Shown here: in pieces, positions 1-9,653 of the stretch
Layout: each line of letters begins with the position of its first letter
How positions within the stretch are numbered: position 1 is the first letter of the stretch
Source: Allacma fusca
Taxonomy: Eukaryota > Arthropoda > Collembola > Symphypleona > Sminthuridae
Assembly: GCA_947179485.1 (NCBI GenBank)
Contig: OX359245.1
Span: forward strand, 62,731,067-62,795,066
Reading direction: 5' to 3'
DNA length: 64,000 nucleotides
Program-made: the position numbers and the translations under genes
The notes under the pieces: model-generated
Told to the model about the DNA's origin: nothing
Databases searched by the model: none
What the model saw: only the letters and a program-made list of their open reading frames with translations

Positions 1-947
1 CGGAATGTTATTCCCTGGGAATGGTATTCCCTGGGAATGTGTATTCCCTGGGAATGTTATTCCCTGGGAATGTTATTCCCTGGGAATGTTATTCCCTGGG
101 AATGTTATTCCCTGGGAATGTTATTCCCTGGAAATGCTATTCCCTGGGAATGGTATACACTGCGAATGTTATTCCCTGGGAATGATATTCCCTGGGAATG
201 ATATTCCCTGGGAATGATATTCCCTGGGAATGTTATTCCCAAGGAATGTTATTCCCTGGGAATGTTATTCCCTGGGAATGTTATTCCCTGGGAATGGTAT
301 TCCCTGGGAATGTTTATCCCTGGGGTAGTTATATAATCGGAATGTTTTTTTCTGGGAATGTTTATCCCTGGGGTTGTGATATAGTCCGAATGTTAATACC
401 TTTGGTTGTTATTGCCTGGGGTATTAATCCCTGGGAATGTTATTCCCTGGGGTGTTATTCTGTGGGAATGTTTTTACCAGGGAATGTTATTCCCTGGGAA
501 TGTTATTCGCTGGGAATGTGTATTTCCTGGGAATGTGTATTTCCTGGGAATGGTATTCCCTGGGAATGTTATTCCCTGGGAATGTTATTCCCTGGGAATG
601 TTACTCCCTGGGAATTTTATTCCCTGGGAATGTTATTCCCTGGGAATGTTATTCTCTGGGAATGTTATTCCCTGGGAATGTTATTCCCTGGGAATGTTAT
701 TCCCTGGGAATGTTATTCCCTGGGAATGTTATTCCCTGGGAATGTTATTCCCTAGGAATGTTATTCCCTGGGAATGTTATACCCTGGGAATGTTATCCCC
801 TGGGAATGTTAATCCCTGGGAATGTTATTCCGTGGGAATGGTATTCCCTGGGAATGTTATTCCCTGGGAATGTTATTCCCTGGGAATGTTATTCCCTGGG
901 AATGTTATTCCCTGGGAATGGTATTCCCTGGGATTGTTATTCCCTGG
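1..947 (+). repeat. 16-bp satellite array, left of the transposon
   Basis: Tandem monomers of ATTCCCTGGGAATGTT and variants. The window opens inside a C-type cassette: its first bases, cggaatg, match offset +16 of the C cassette at 3771. An A-type cassette follows at 322. The segment parallels 3786-4680 closely, with the same order of variant monomers (GTGTATTTCC twice, GAATTTTATT, TTATACCC, TTATCCCC, TTCCGTGGG). The C-to-A distance is 337 bp here and 305 bp there, a difference of exactly two monomers. No gene is present; the forward frames are open only because the repeat lacks stops. Confidence 0.97.
940..947. repeat. Left target-site duplication TTCCCTGG
   Basis: The eight bases TTCCCTGG immediately before the left terminal inverted repeat are repeated exactly after the right one (1929-1936). 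Removing the insertion plus one copy restores a continuous, in-phase satellite (ATTCCCTGGGAAT). Because the host is 16-bp periodic, a chance match in register is about 1 in 16, so this supports but does not alone prove a transposition footprint. Confidence 0.8.
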
Positions 948-957
948 TAGAGCTTCC
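948..957 (+). repeat. Left terminal inverted repeat TAGAGCTTCC
   Basis: Exact reverse complement of 1919-1928. Identity with the other end stops after 10 bp (next bases AATGTG here, TTCGGG on the reverse complement of the right end), which is short but usual for hAT ends. Confidence 0.85.
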
Positions 958-976
958 AATGTGTTCAACATTTCTG

Positions 977-1180
977 TTCCGTAGGAAATTCCGTTCCGTT
1001 CCGAAACCTACAAATAATATTGGTCCCGGTTCCGTTCCGGCTGTCGGGACATCGGAACATTTGAACTGACACCGTTCGGAACACAGAAGTAAAGTATTTT
1101 TTCCGTTACAGGTTGTGTTCCGTTCCGTAATATGCTAGTTTTTCCGTTCCGAACCCGTTCCGTTCCGAAATATCCCGGAA
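977..1180. repeat. Left subterminal TTCCG cluster of the transposon
   Basis: I count 16 copies of the pentamer TTCCG or its complement CGGAA. Thirteen are TTCCG (977, 989, 994, 999, 1030, 1035, 1101, 1118, 1123, 1142, 1147, 1158, 1163) and three are CGGAA (1053, 1077, 1176). Several are back to back at 5-bp spacing. Clustered short motifs next to the ends are what transposase uses as subterminal binding sites in hAT elements such as Ac; that role is inferred here. Confidence 0.75.
1014..1023 (+). repeat. Subterminal inverted repeat ATAATATTGG (left copy)
   Basis: Exact reverse complement of 1791-1800, and in both copies the next bases inward-reading form a CCCGG or ACCGG-type run. The copies lie 66 bp from the left end and 128 bp from the right end, so they are not equidistant. 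Probably a remnant of longer end symmetry or a second-order binding site. Confidence 0.55.
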
Positions 1181-1702
1181 TTGTTCACAACATATGCGTG
1201 TAATGCGTGTACAAATTACTGGCAACTTAATACATATACATGATATACTTTTAATAGATTGGATACTAGGGGATGCTATTATTTAATTATATAAAATAAT
1301 ATTTAATAATAATTAAGCCATATAAACAGAACTACTGTGCAGTATTATATAATTATTATTAATTATTTTTTAGTAATAAATATTTGTAGCGTGTATATTT
1401 CTATGGCCTAACAGTGTTAATTTCCTGCAAGCTTGCTTCATTACTCCTAATAATTTCGATTTCAGAATTTTCATTTCGAGAAAAATCGCGCATGCCCATG
1501 TTTATGAAACAAAATTAGTTAATCTGTTGATTTTCATGGAAATCGATACTCGCATTACATATAAGCATTTGCGCAAATTAAATCTGTGTTCATCCAATTT
1601 CGTTATTTTGGCAAAAAACTGCTTACAAGCCAGTGCGATAAGAAATGTGTTTCCATTCTAGTTGAACGATGGCGCGACGCTTCAGAAATTGTACCGGGAT
1701 CG
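1181..1702. other. AT-rich core of the transposon, no gene seen
   Basis: About 520 bp with A/T runs, notably 1276-1380 (repeated ATAAT, TTAATTATT). It lacks the TTCCG motifs of the ends and the satellite monomer. No open frame with recognisable protein features, no tRNA-like or Pol III promoter pattern that I can support. It looks like filler replacing the lost transposase gene or unrelated captured DNA. Confidence 0.6.
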
Positions 1703-1911
1703 GTTCGGAACGGAACAGAACAATTCCGCTTTCCGATGACATAAATTATATGGGACATTTTTCGTACCGATGCTCTGAACCGTCCCGGTCCCAATATTAT
1801 CGGTACAAGTGCTCATGTTCCGGTTTTGTCCCGATTCAATGACGGAACCAAAGAGAATGTTCCGAAAGTGTTCCGTTCCGTTTCCGAACACGGAACTTCG
1901 GGATTTCGGAA
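1703..1911. repeat. Right subterminal TTCCG/CGGAA cluster of the transposon
   Basis: Twelve copies of the same pentamer in both orientations: CGGAA at 1706, 1711, 1843, 1891, 1907 and TTCCG at 1724, 1731, 1818, 1860, 1871, 1876, 1882. With the left cluster this gives the element motif-rich ends around a motif-free middle. The orientation mix differs from the left end, which is mostly TTCCG. Confidence 0.75.
1791..1800 (-). repeat. Subterminal inverted repeat CCAATATTAT (right copy)
   Basis: Reverse complement of 1014-1023. It is preceded by CGTCCCGGTC, mirroring the TCCCGG that follows the left copy. Confidence 0.55.
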
Positions 1912-1918
1912 ACCCGAA

Positions 1919-1928
1919 GGAAGCTCTA
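1919..1928 (-). repeat. Right terminal inverted repeat GGAAGCTCTA
   Basis: Exact reverse complement of 948-957; defines the right boundary of the insertion. Confidence 0.85.
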
Positions 1929-1936
1929 TTCCCTGG
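1929..1936. repeat. Right target-site duplication TTCCCTGG
   Basis: Same octamer as 940-947, then GAATCATATACACTGCG, a variant run also seen at 3608-3636. The satellite resumes at once with no filler bases. Confidence 0.8.
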
Positions 1937-2087
1937 GAATCATATACACTGCGAATGTTATTCCCTGGAAATGATATTCCCTGGGAATGGTATCCCCAAG
2001 GAATGTTATTCCCTGGGAATGGTATTCCCTGGGAATGTTATTCCCTGGGAATGTTATTCCCTGGGAATGGTATTCCCTGGGAATGTT

Positions 2088-2294
2088 TATCCCTGGGGTA
2101 GTTATATAATCGGAATGTTTTTTTCTGGGAATGTTTATCCCTGGGGTTGTGATATAGTCCGAATGTTAATACCTTTGGTTGTTATTGCCTGGGGTATTAA
2201 TCCCTGGGAATGTTATTCCCTGGGGTGTTATTCTGTGGGAATGTTTTTACCAGGGAATGTTATTCCCTGGGAATGTTATTCGCTGGGAATGTGT
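2088..2294 (+). repeat. Cassette type A, reference copy
   Basis: Thirteen variant monomers, 207 bp. In order they carry CTGGGGTAGTT, ATATAATCGG, a run of seven T, CTGGGGTTGTG, ATATAGTCCG, AATACCTTTGG, TTGCCTGGGGTATT (15 bp), CTGGGGTGTT (15 bp), TTCTGTGGG, TTTACCAGGG, a normal unit, then TTCGCTGGGAATGTGT (17 bp). Two 15-mers and one 17-mer shift the 16-bp register by -1. The pair GGGGTAGTT/ATATAATCGG is echoed by GGGGTTGTG/ATATAGTCCG three monomers later, so the cassette itself arose by internal duplication. A copies start at 322, 2095, 2941, 4076, 5178, 13110, 13829, 14403, 14865, 15375, 18172, 21335, 23588, 24577, 27370, 28198, 53998, 56220, 58266, 60663, 63579. Confidence 0.9.
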
Positions 2295-3763
2295 ATTCCC
2301 TGGGAATGGTATTCCCTGGGAATGTTATTCCCTGGGAATGTTATTCCCTGGGAATGTTACTCCCTGGGAATGTTATTCCCTGGGAATGTTATTCTCTGGG
2401 AATGTTTTTCCCTGGGAATGTTATTCCCTGGGAATGTTATTCCCTGGGAATGTTATTCCCTGGGAATGTTATTCCCTGGGAATGTTATTCCCTGGGAATG
2501 TTATTCCCTGGGAATGTTATTCCCTGGGAATGTTATTCCCTGGGAATGTTATTCCCTGGGAATGTTATTCCCTGGGAATGTTATTCCCTGGGAATGTTAT
2601 TTCCTGGGAATGGTATACCCTGGGAATGCTTTTCCCTGGGAATATTATTCCCTGGGAACGTTATTCGCTGGGAACCTTATTCCCTGGAAATGTTATTCCC
2701 TGGGAATGGTAATCCCTGGGAATGGTAATCCCTGGGAATGTTATTCCCTGGAAATGGTATTCCCTGGGATGTTATTCCCTGGGAATGTTATTCCCTGGGA
2801 ATGGTATACACTGCGAATGTTATTCCCTGGAAATGATATTCCCTGGGAATGTTATTCCCAAGGAATGTTATTCCCTGGGAATGGTATTCCCTGGGAATGT
2901 TACTCCCTGGGAATGGTATTCCGTGGGAATGTTTATCCCTGGGGTAGTTATATAATCGGAATGTTTTTTTCTGGGAATGTTAATCCCTGGGGTTGTGATA
3001 TAGTCCGAGTGTTAATACCTTTGGTTGTTATTGCCTGGGGTATTAATCCCTGGGAATGTTATTCCCTGGGGTGTTATTCTGTGGGAATGTTTTTACAAGG
3101 GAATGTTATTCCCTGGGAATGTTATTCGCTGGGAATGTGTATTTCCTGGGAATGTTATTCCCTGGGAATGGTAATCCCTGGGAATGTTATTCCCTGGAAA
3201 TGGTATTCCCTGGGATGTTATTCCCTGGGAATGTTATTCCCTGGGAATGGTATACACTGCGAATGTTATTCCCTGGAAATGATATTCCCTGGGAATGTTA
3301 TTCCCTGGGAATGTTACACCCTGGGAATGTTATTCCCTGGGAATGTTATTCCCTGGGAATGTTATTCCCTGGGAATGTTATTCCCTGGGAATGTTATTCC
3401 CTGGGAATGTAATTCCCTGGGAATGTTATTCCCTGGGAATGTTATTCCCTGGGAATGTTATTCCCTGGGAATGTTACACCCTGGGAATGTTATTCCCTGG
3501 GAATGATATTCCCTGGGAATGGTAATCCCTGGGAATGTAAATTCCCTGGAAATGTTATTCCCTGGGATGTTATTCCCTGGGAACGTTATTCCCTGGGAAT
3601 GTTATTCCCTGGGAATGTTATTCCCTGGGAATCATATACACTGCGAATGTTATTCCCTGGAAATGATATTCCCTGGGAATGGTATCCCCAAGGAATGTTA
3701 TTCCCTGGGAATGGTATTCCCTGGGAATGTTATTCCCTGGGAATGTTATTCCCTGGGAATGTT

Positions 3764-3828
3764 TATCCCTGGGGTAGTTATATAACCGGAATGTTATTCC
3801 CTGGGAATGGTATTCCCTGGGAATGTGT
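3764..3828 (+). repeat. Cassette type C, reference copy
   Basis: Four monomers, 65 bp: CTGGGGTAGTT, ATATAACCGG, one GGT-linked unit and one GTGT-linked unit (17 bp). Register shift is +1; the copies after 53 kb have an extra GTGTGTTCC unit and shift +2. C copies start at 3771, 6695, 10309, 12821, 17867, 21030, 23283, 26397, 29730, 53373, 55627, 57673, 60119, 62071, 62537, 63035. None occurs between 29.8 and 53.3 kb. Confidence 0.9.
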
Positions 3829-5536
3829 ATTCCCTGGGAATGTTATTCCCTGGAAATGCTATTCCCTGGGAATGTTATTCCCTGGGAATGTTATTCCCTG
3901 GAAATGCTATTCCCTGGGAATGGTATACACTGCGAATGTTATTCCCTGGGAATGATATTCCCTGGGAATGATATTCCCTGGGAATGTTATTCCCAAGGAA
4001 TGTTATTCCCTGGGAATGTTATTCCCTGGGAATGTTATTCCCTGGGAATGGTATTCCCTGGGAATGTTTATCCCTGGGGTAGTTATATAATCGGAATGTT
4101 TTTTTCTGGGAATGTTTATCCCTGGGGTTGTGATATAGTCCGAATGTTAATACCTTTGGTTGTTATTGCCTGGGGTATTAATCCCTGGGAATGTTATTCC
4201 CTGGGGTGTTATTCTGTGGGAATGTTTTTACCAGGGAATGTTATTCCCTGGGAATGTTATTCGCTGGGAATGTGTATTTCCTGGGAATGTGTATTTCCTG
4301 GGAATGGTATTCCCTGGGAATGTTATTCCCTGGGAATGTTACTCCCTGGGAATTTTATTCCCTGGGAATGTTATTCCCTGGGAATGTTATTCTCTGGGAA
4401 TGTTATTCCCTGGGAATGTTATTCCCTGGGAATGTTATTCCCTGGGAATGTTATTCCCTGGGAATGTTATTCCCTGGGAATGTTATTCCCTGGGAATGTT
4501 ATACCCTGGGAATGTTATCCCCTGGGAATGTTAATCCCTGGGAATGTTATTCCGTGGGAATGGTATTCCCTGGGAATGTTATTCCCTGGGAATGTTATTC
4601 CCTGGGAATGTTATTCCCTGGGAATGTTATTCCCTGGGAATGGTATTCCCTGGGATTGTTTATCCCTGGGGTAGTTATATAATCGGAATGTTATTTTCTG
4701 GGAATGTTAATACCTGGGGTTGTTATTGCCTAGGGTATTATTCCCTGGGGTGTTATTCTGTGGGAATGTTTTTACCAGGGAATGTTATTCCCTGGGAATG
4801 TTATTCGCTGGGAATGTGTATTCCCTGGGAATGTTATTTCCTGGGAATGGTATACCCTGGGAATGTAATTCCCTGGGAATGCTTTTCCCTGGGAATATTA
4901 TTCCCTGGGAACGTTATTCGCTGGGAACCTTATTCCCTGGAAATGTTATTCCCTGGGAATGGTAATCCCTGGGAATGTTATTCCCTGGAAATGGTATTCC
5001 CTGGGATGTTATTCCCTGGGAATGTTATTCCCTGGGAATGGTATACACTGCGAATGTTATTCCCTGGAAATGATATTCCCTGGGAATGTTATTCCCAAGG
5101 AATGTTATTCCCTGGGAATGGTATTCCCTGGGAATGTTACTCCCTGGGAATGGTATTCCGTGGGAATGTTTATCCCTGGGGTAGTTATATAATCGGAATG
5201 TTTTTTTCTGGGAATGTTAATCCCTGGGGTTGTGATATAGTCCGAGTGTTAATACCTTTGGTTGTTATTGCCTGGGGTATTAATCCCTGGGAATGTTATT
5301 CCCTGGGGTGTTATTCTGTGGGAATGTTTTTACCAGCGAATGTTATTCCCTGGGAATGTTATTCGCTGGGAATGTGTATTTCCTGGGAATGGTTTTCCCT
5401 GGGAATGTTATTCCCTGGGAATGGTAATCCCTGGGAATGTTATTCCCTGGAAATGGTATTCCCTGGGATGTTATTCCCTGGGAATGTTATTCCCTGGGAA
5501 TGGTATACACTGCGAATGTTATTCCCTGGAAATGAT

Positions 5537-5840
5537 ATTCCCTGGGAATGTTATTCCCTGGGAATGTTATTCCCTGGGAATGTTATTCCCTGGGAATGTT
5601 ATTCCCTGGGAATGTTATTCCCTGGGAATGTTATTCCCTGGGAATGTTATTCCCTGGGAATGTTATTCCCTGGGAATGTTATTCCCTGGGAATGTTATTC
5701 CCTGGGAATGTTATTCCCTGGGAATGTTATTCCCTGGGAATGTTATTCCCTGGGAATGTTATTCCCTGGGAATGTTATTCCCTGGGAATGTTATTCCCTG
5801 GGAATGTTATTCCCTGGGAATGTTATTCCCTGGGAATGTT
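5537..5840 (+). repeat. Homogeneous run of 19 consensus monomers
   Basis: Nineteen consecutive identical ATTCCCTGGGAATGTT units (304 bp) bounded by a GAT-linked unit on the left and a TAT-linked unit on the right. Confidence 0.9.
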
Positions 5841-6032
5841 ATTCCCTGGGAATTATATTCCCTGGGAAAGTTATTCCCAAGGAATGTTATTCCCTGGGAA
5901 TGGTTTTCCCTGGGAATGTTATTCCCTGGGAATGTTATTCCCTGGGAATGTCATTTCCTGGGAATGTCATTTCCTGGGAATGTTATTCCTTGGGAATGTT
6001 ATTCCCTAGGAATGGTATTCCCTGGGAATGTT

Positions 6033-6191
6033 TATCCCTGGGGTAGTTATATAATCGGAATGTTATTTTCTGGGAATGTTAATACCTGGGGTTGTTATTG
6101 CCTGGGGTATTATTCCCTGGGGTGTTATTCTGTGGGAATGTTTTTACCAGGGAATGTTATACCCTGGGAATGTTATTCGCTGGGAATGTGT
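6033..6191 (+). repeat. Cassette type B, reference copy
   Basis: Ten monomers, 159 bp. It starts like type A (GGGGTAGTTATATAATCGG) but continues TTTTCTGGG, AATACCTGGGGTTGTT, TTGCCTGGGGTATT, CTGGGGTGTT, TTCTGTGGG, TTTACCAGGG. It lacks the GTGATATAGTCC monomers of type A, so B looks like A with an internal deletion, or A like B with an insertion. B copies start at 4668, 6040, 9654, 12150, 16302, 18651, 19433, 21814, 24067, 26558, 27688, 29891, 32895, 48211, 49921, 51359, 54382, 56604, 58634. Two sub-variants with ATATTATCGG start at 27180 and 30529. Confidence 0.9.
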
Positions 6192-9100
6192 ATTCCCTGG
6201 GAATGTTATTTCCTGGGAATGGTATACCCTGGGAATGTTATTCCCTGGGAATGCTTTTCCCTGGGAATATTATTCTCTGGGAACGTTATTCGCTGGGAAC
6301 CCTATTCCCTGGAAATGTTATTCCCTGGGAGTGTTATTCCCTGGGAACGTTATTCCCTGGAAATGATATTCCCTGGGAATGGTAATCCCTGGGAATGTAA
6401 ATTCCCTGGAAATGTTATTCCCTGGGATGTTATTCCCTGGGAATGTTATTCCCTGGGAATGGTATACACTGCGAATGGTATTTCCTGGAAATAATATTCC
6501 CTGGGAATGTTATTCCCAAGGAATGTTTTTCCCTGGGAATGGTATTCCCTGGGAATGGTATTCCCTGGGAATGTTATTCCCTGGGAATGTTATTCCCAGG
6601 GAATGTTATTCCCAGGGAATGTTATTCCCTGGGAATGGTATTCCCTGGGAATGGTATTCCCTGGGAATGGTGTTCCCTGGGAATGTTTATCCCTGGGGTA
6701 GTTATATAACCGGAATGTTATTCCCTGGGAATGGTATTCCCTGGGAATGTGTATTCCCTGGGAATGTTATTCCCTGGGAATGTTATTCCCTGGAAATGCT
6801 ATTCCCTGGGAATGGTGTACACTGCGAATGTTATTCCCTGGGAATGATATTCCCTGGGAATGTTATTCCCAAGGAATGTTATTCCCTGGGAATGTTATTC
6901 CCTGGGAATGTTATTCCCTGGGAATGGTATTCCCTGGGAATGGTATTCCCTGGGAATGTTATTCCCTGGGAATGTTATTCCCTGGGAATGTTATTCCCTG
7001 GGAATGTTATTCCCTGGGAATGTTATTCCCTGGGAATGTTATTCCCTGGGAATGTTATTCCCTGGGAATGTTATTCCCTGGGAATGTTATTCCCTGGGAA
7101 TGTTATTCCCTGGGAATGTTATTCCCTGGGAATGTTATTCCCTGGGAATGTTATTCCCTGGGAATGGTATTCCCTGGGAATGTTATTCCCTGGGGTGTTA
7201 TTCCCTGGGAATGTTATTCCCTGGGAATGTTATTCCCTGGGAATGTTATTCCCTGGGAATGTTATTCCCTGGGAATGTTATTCCCTGGGAATGTTATTCC
7301 CTGGGAATGTTATTCCCTGGGAATGTTATTCCCTGGGAATGTTATTCCCTGGGAATGTTATTCCCTGGGAATGTTATTCCCTGGGAATGTTATTCCCTGG
7401 GAATGTTATTCCCTGGGAATGGTATTCCCTGGGAATGTTATTCCCTGGGAATGTTATTCCCTGGGAATGTTATTCCCTGGGAATGTTATTCCCTGGGAAT
7501 GGTATTCCCTGGGAATGTTATTCCCTGGGAATGTTATTCCCTGGGGTGTTATTCTGTGGGAATTTTTTTACCAGGGAATGTTATTCCCTGGGAATGTTAT
7601 TCGCTGGGAATGTGTAATCCCTGGGAATGTTATTCCCTGGGAATGTTATTCTTTGGGAATGTTATTCCCTGGGAATGTTATTCTCTGGGAATGTTATTCC
7701 CTGGGAATGTTATTCCCTGGGAATGTTATTCCCTGGGAATGTTATTCCCTGGGAATGTTATTCCCTGGGAATGTTATTCCCTGGGAATGTTATTCCCTGG
7801 GAATGTTATTCCCTGGGAATGTTATTCCCTGGGAATGTTATTCCCTGGGAATGTTATTCCCTGGGAATGGTATTCCCTGGGAATGTTATTCCCTGGGAAT
7901 GTTATTCCCTGGGGTGTTATTCTGTGGGAATTTTTTTACCAGGGAATGTTATTCCCTGGGAATGTTATTCCCTGGGAATGTTATTCCCTGGGAATGTTAT
8001 TCCCTGGGAATGTTATTCCCTGGGAATGTTATTCCCTGGGAATGTTATTCCCTGGGAATGTTATTCCCTGGGAATGTTATTCCCTGGGAATGTTATTCCC
8101 TGGGAATGTTATTCCCTGGGAATGTTATTCCCTGGGAATGTTATTCCCTGGGAATGTTATTCCCTGGGAATGTTATTCCCTGGGAATGTTATTCCCTGGG
8201 AATGTTATTCCCTGGGAATGTTATTCCCTGGGAATGTTATTCCCTGGGAATGTTATTCCCTGGGAATGTTATTCCCTGGGAATGTTATTCCCTGGGAATG
8301 TTATTCCCTGGGAATGTTATTCCCTGGGAATGTTATTCCCTGGGAATGGTATTCCCTGGGAATGTTATTCCCTGGGGTGTTATTCCCTGGGAATGTTATT
8401 CCCTGGGAATGTTATTCCCTGGGAATGTTATTCCCTGGGAATGTTATTCCCTGGGAATGTTATTCCCTGGGAATGTTATTCCCTGGGAATGTTATTCCCT
8501 GGGAATGTTATTCCCTGGGAATGTTATTCCCTGGGAATGTTATTCCCTGGGAATGTTATTCCCTGGGAATGTTATTCCCTGGGAATGTTATTCCCTGGGA
8601 ATGTTATTCCCTGGGAATGGTATTCCCTGGGAATGTTATTCCCTGGGAATGTTATTCCCTGGGAATGTTATTCCCTGGGAATGTTATTCCCTGGGAATGG
8701 TATTCCCTGGGAATGTTATTCCCTGGGAATGTTATTCCCTGGGGTGTTATTCTGTGGGAATTTTTTTACCAGGGAATGTTATTCCCTGGGAATGTTATTC
8801 GCTGGGAATGTGTAATCCCTGGGAATGTTATTCCCTGGGAATGTTATTCTTTGGGAATGTTATTCCCTGGGAATGTTATTCTCTGGGAATGTTATTCCCT
8901 GGGAATGTTATTCCCTGGGAATGTTATTCCCTGGGAATGTTATTCCCTGGGAATGTTATTCCCTGGGAATGTTATTCCCTGGGAATGTTATTCCCTGGGA
9001 ATGTTATTCCCTGGGAATGTTATTCCCTGGGAATGTTATTCCCTGGGAATGTTATTCCCTGGGAATGTTATTCCCTGGGAATGGTATTCCCTGGGAATGT

Positions 9101-9653
9101 TATTCCCTGGGAATGTTATTCCCTGGGGTGTTATTCTGTGGGAATTTTTTTACCAGGGAATGTTATTCCCTGGGAATGTTATTCGCTGGGAATGTGTAAT
9201 CCCTGGGAATGTTATTCCCTGGGAATGTTATTCTTTGGGAATGTTATTCCCTGGGAATGTTATTCTCTGGGAATGTTATTCCCTGGGAATGTTATTCCCT
9301 GGGAATGTTATTCCCTGGGAATGTTATTCCCTGGGAATGTTATTCCCTGGGAATGTTATTCCCTGGGAATGTTATTCCCTGGGAATGTTATTCGCTGGGA
9401 ATGTGTATTCCCTGGGAATGTTATTCCCTGGGAATGTTATTCCCTGGGAATGTTATTCCCTGGGAATGATATTCCCTGGGAAAGTTATTCCCAAGGAATG
9501 TTATTCCCTGGGAATGGTATTCCCTGGGAATGTTATTCCCTGGGAATGTTATTCCCTGGGAATGTCATTTCCTGGGAATGTCATTTCCTGGGAATGTTAT
9601 TCCTTGGGAATGTTATTCCCTAGGAATGGTATTCCCTGGGAATGTTTATCCCT
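6040..9653 (+). repeat. B-C higher-order repeat, copy 1
   Basis: Runs from the B cassette at 6040 through C at 6695 to the next B. After the cassettes comes a long, very uniform body with interspersed CTGGGGTGTT and TTTTTTTACCAGG units. The first 1.1 kb or so matches the copy at 9654 position for position at an offset of 3,614 bp for both B and C cassettes. Confidence 0.9.
7951..8334 (+). repeat. Homogeneous run of 24 consensus monomers
   Basis: Twenty-four consecutive identical units (384 bp), the longest perfect run I identified. It begins after a TTTTTTTACCAGG variant and ends at a GGT-linked unit. Confidence 0.9.

Larger units (their letters stand above)
948..1928. mobile_element. Non-autonomous hAT-like DNA transposon (MITE-like), 981 bp
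   Basis: The only non-satellite DNA in the window. It starts TAGAGCTTCC and ends GGAAGCTCTA, a perfect 10-bp terminal inverted repeat, and is flanked by an 8-bp direct repeat TTCCCTGG. An 8-bp duplication, short inverted repeats and a first pentamer TAGAG fitting the YARNG pattern are characteristic of the hAT superfamily. About 200 bp at each end are packed with TTCCG/CGGAA motifs; the middle is AT-rich. The longest internal open frames are under 70 codons and show no transposase (no hATC dimerisation or DDE region), so any movement would need a transposase supplied in trans. Superfamily is inferred from the ends only; P-like or Merlin-like elements also make 8-9 bp duplications. Confidence 0.78.
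1929..6039 (+). repeat. Satellite array, mixed A/B/C cassette zone
   Basis: Monomers with cassettes A at 2095, 2941, 4076 and 5178, C at 3771 and B at 4668. It contains the TACACTGCG module at about 1946, 2810, 3251, 3627, 3927, 5045 and 5510. That module is a monomer with GGTATACACTGCG followed by CTGGAAATGATATT and often CCCAAGGAATG. Segments 2722-2955 and 4959-5192 are parallel copies 2,237 bp apart. The C-to-A spacing at 3771-4076 is 305 bp, the same as three copies in the 17-25 kb zone. No gene is present. Confidence 0.96.

Noticed and set aside
1603..1891. Two reverse-strand frames (63 and 69 codons) in the transposon
   Set aside because: Short, overlapping each other, low complexity from the repeated CGGAA motif, and no similarity to a known protein that I can recognise.
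948..1928. Tc1/mariner-type insertion with a TA duplication
   Set aside because: TA does occur at both ends, but excision at TA would leave an out-of-register site lacking six bases, whereas the 8-bp TTCCCTGG reading restores the satellite exactly.
1809..3506. Open frame starting in the transposon and running into the satellite (565 codons)
   Set aside because: The first 40 or so codons are translated TTCCG-motif DNA and the rest is satellite; it crosses the transposon boundary and resembles no transposase.
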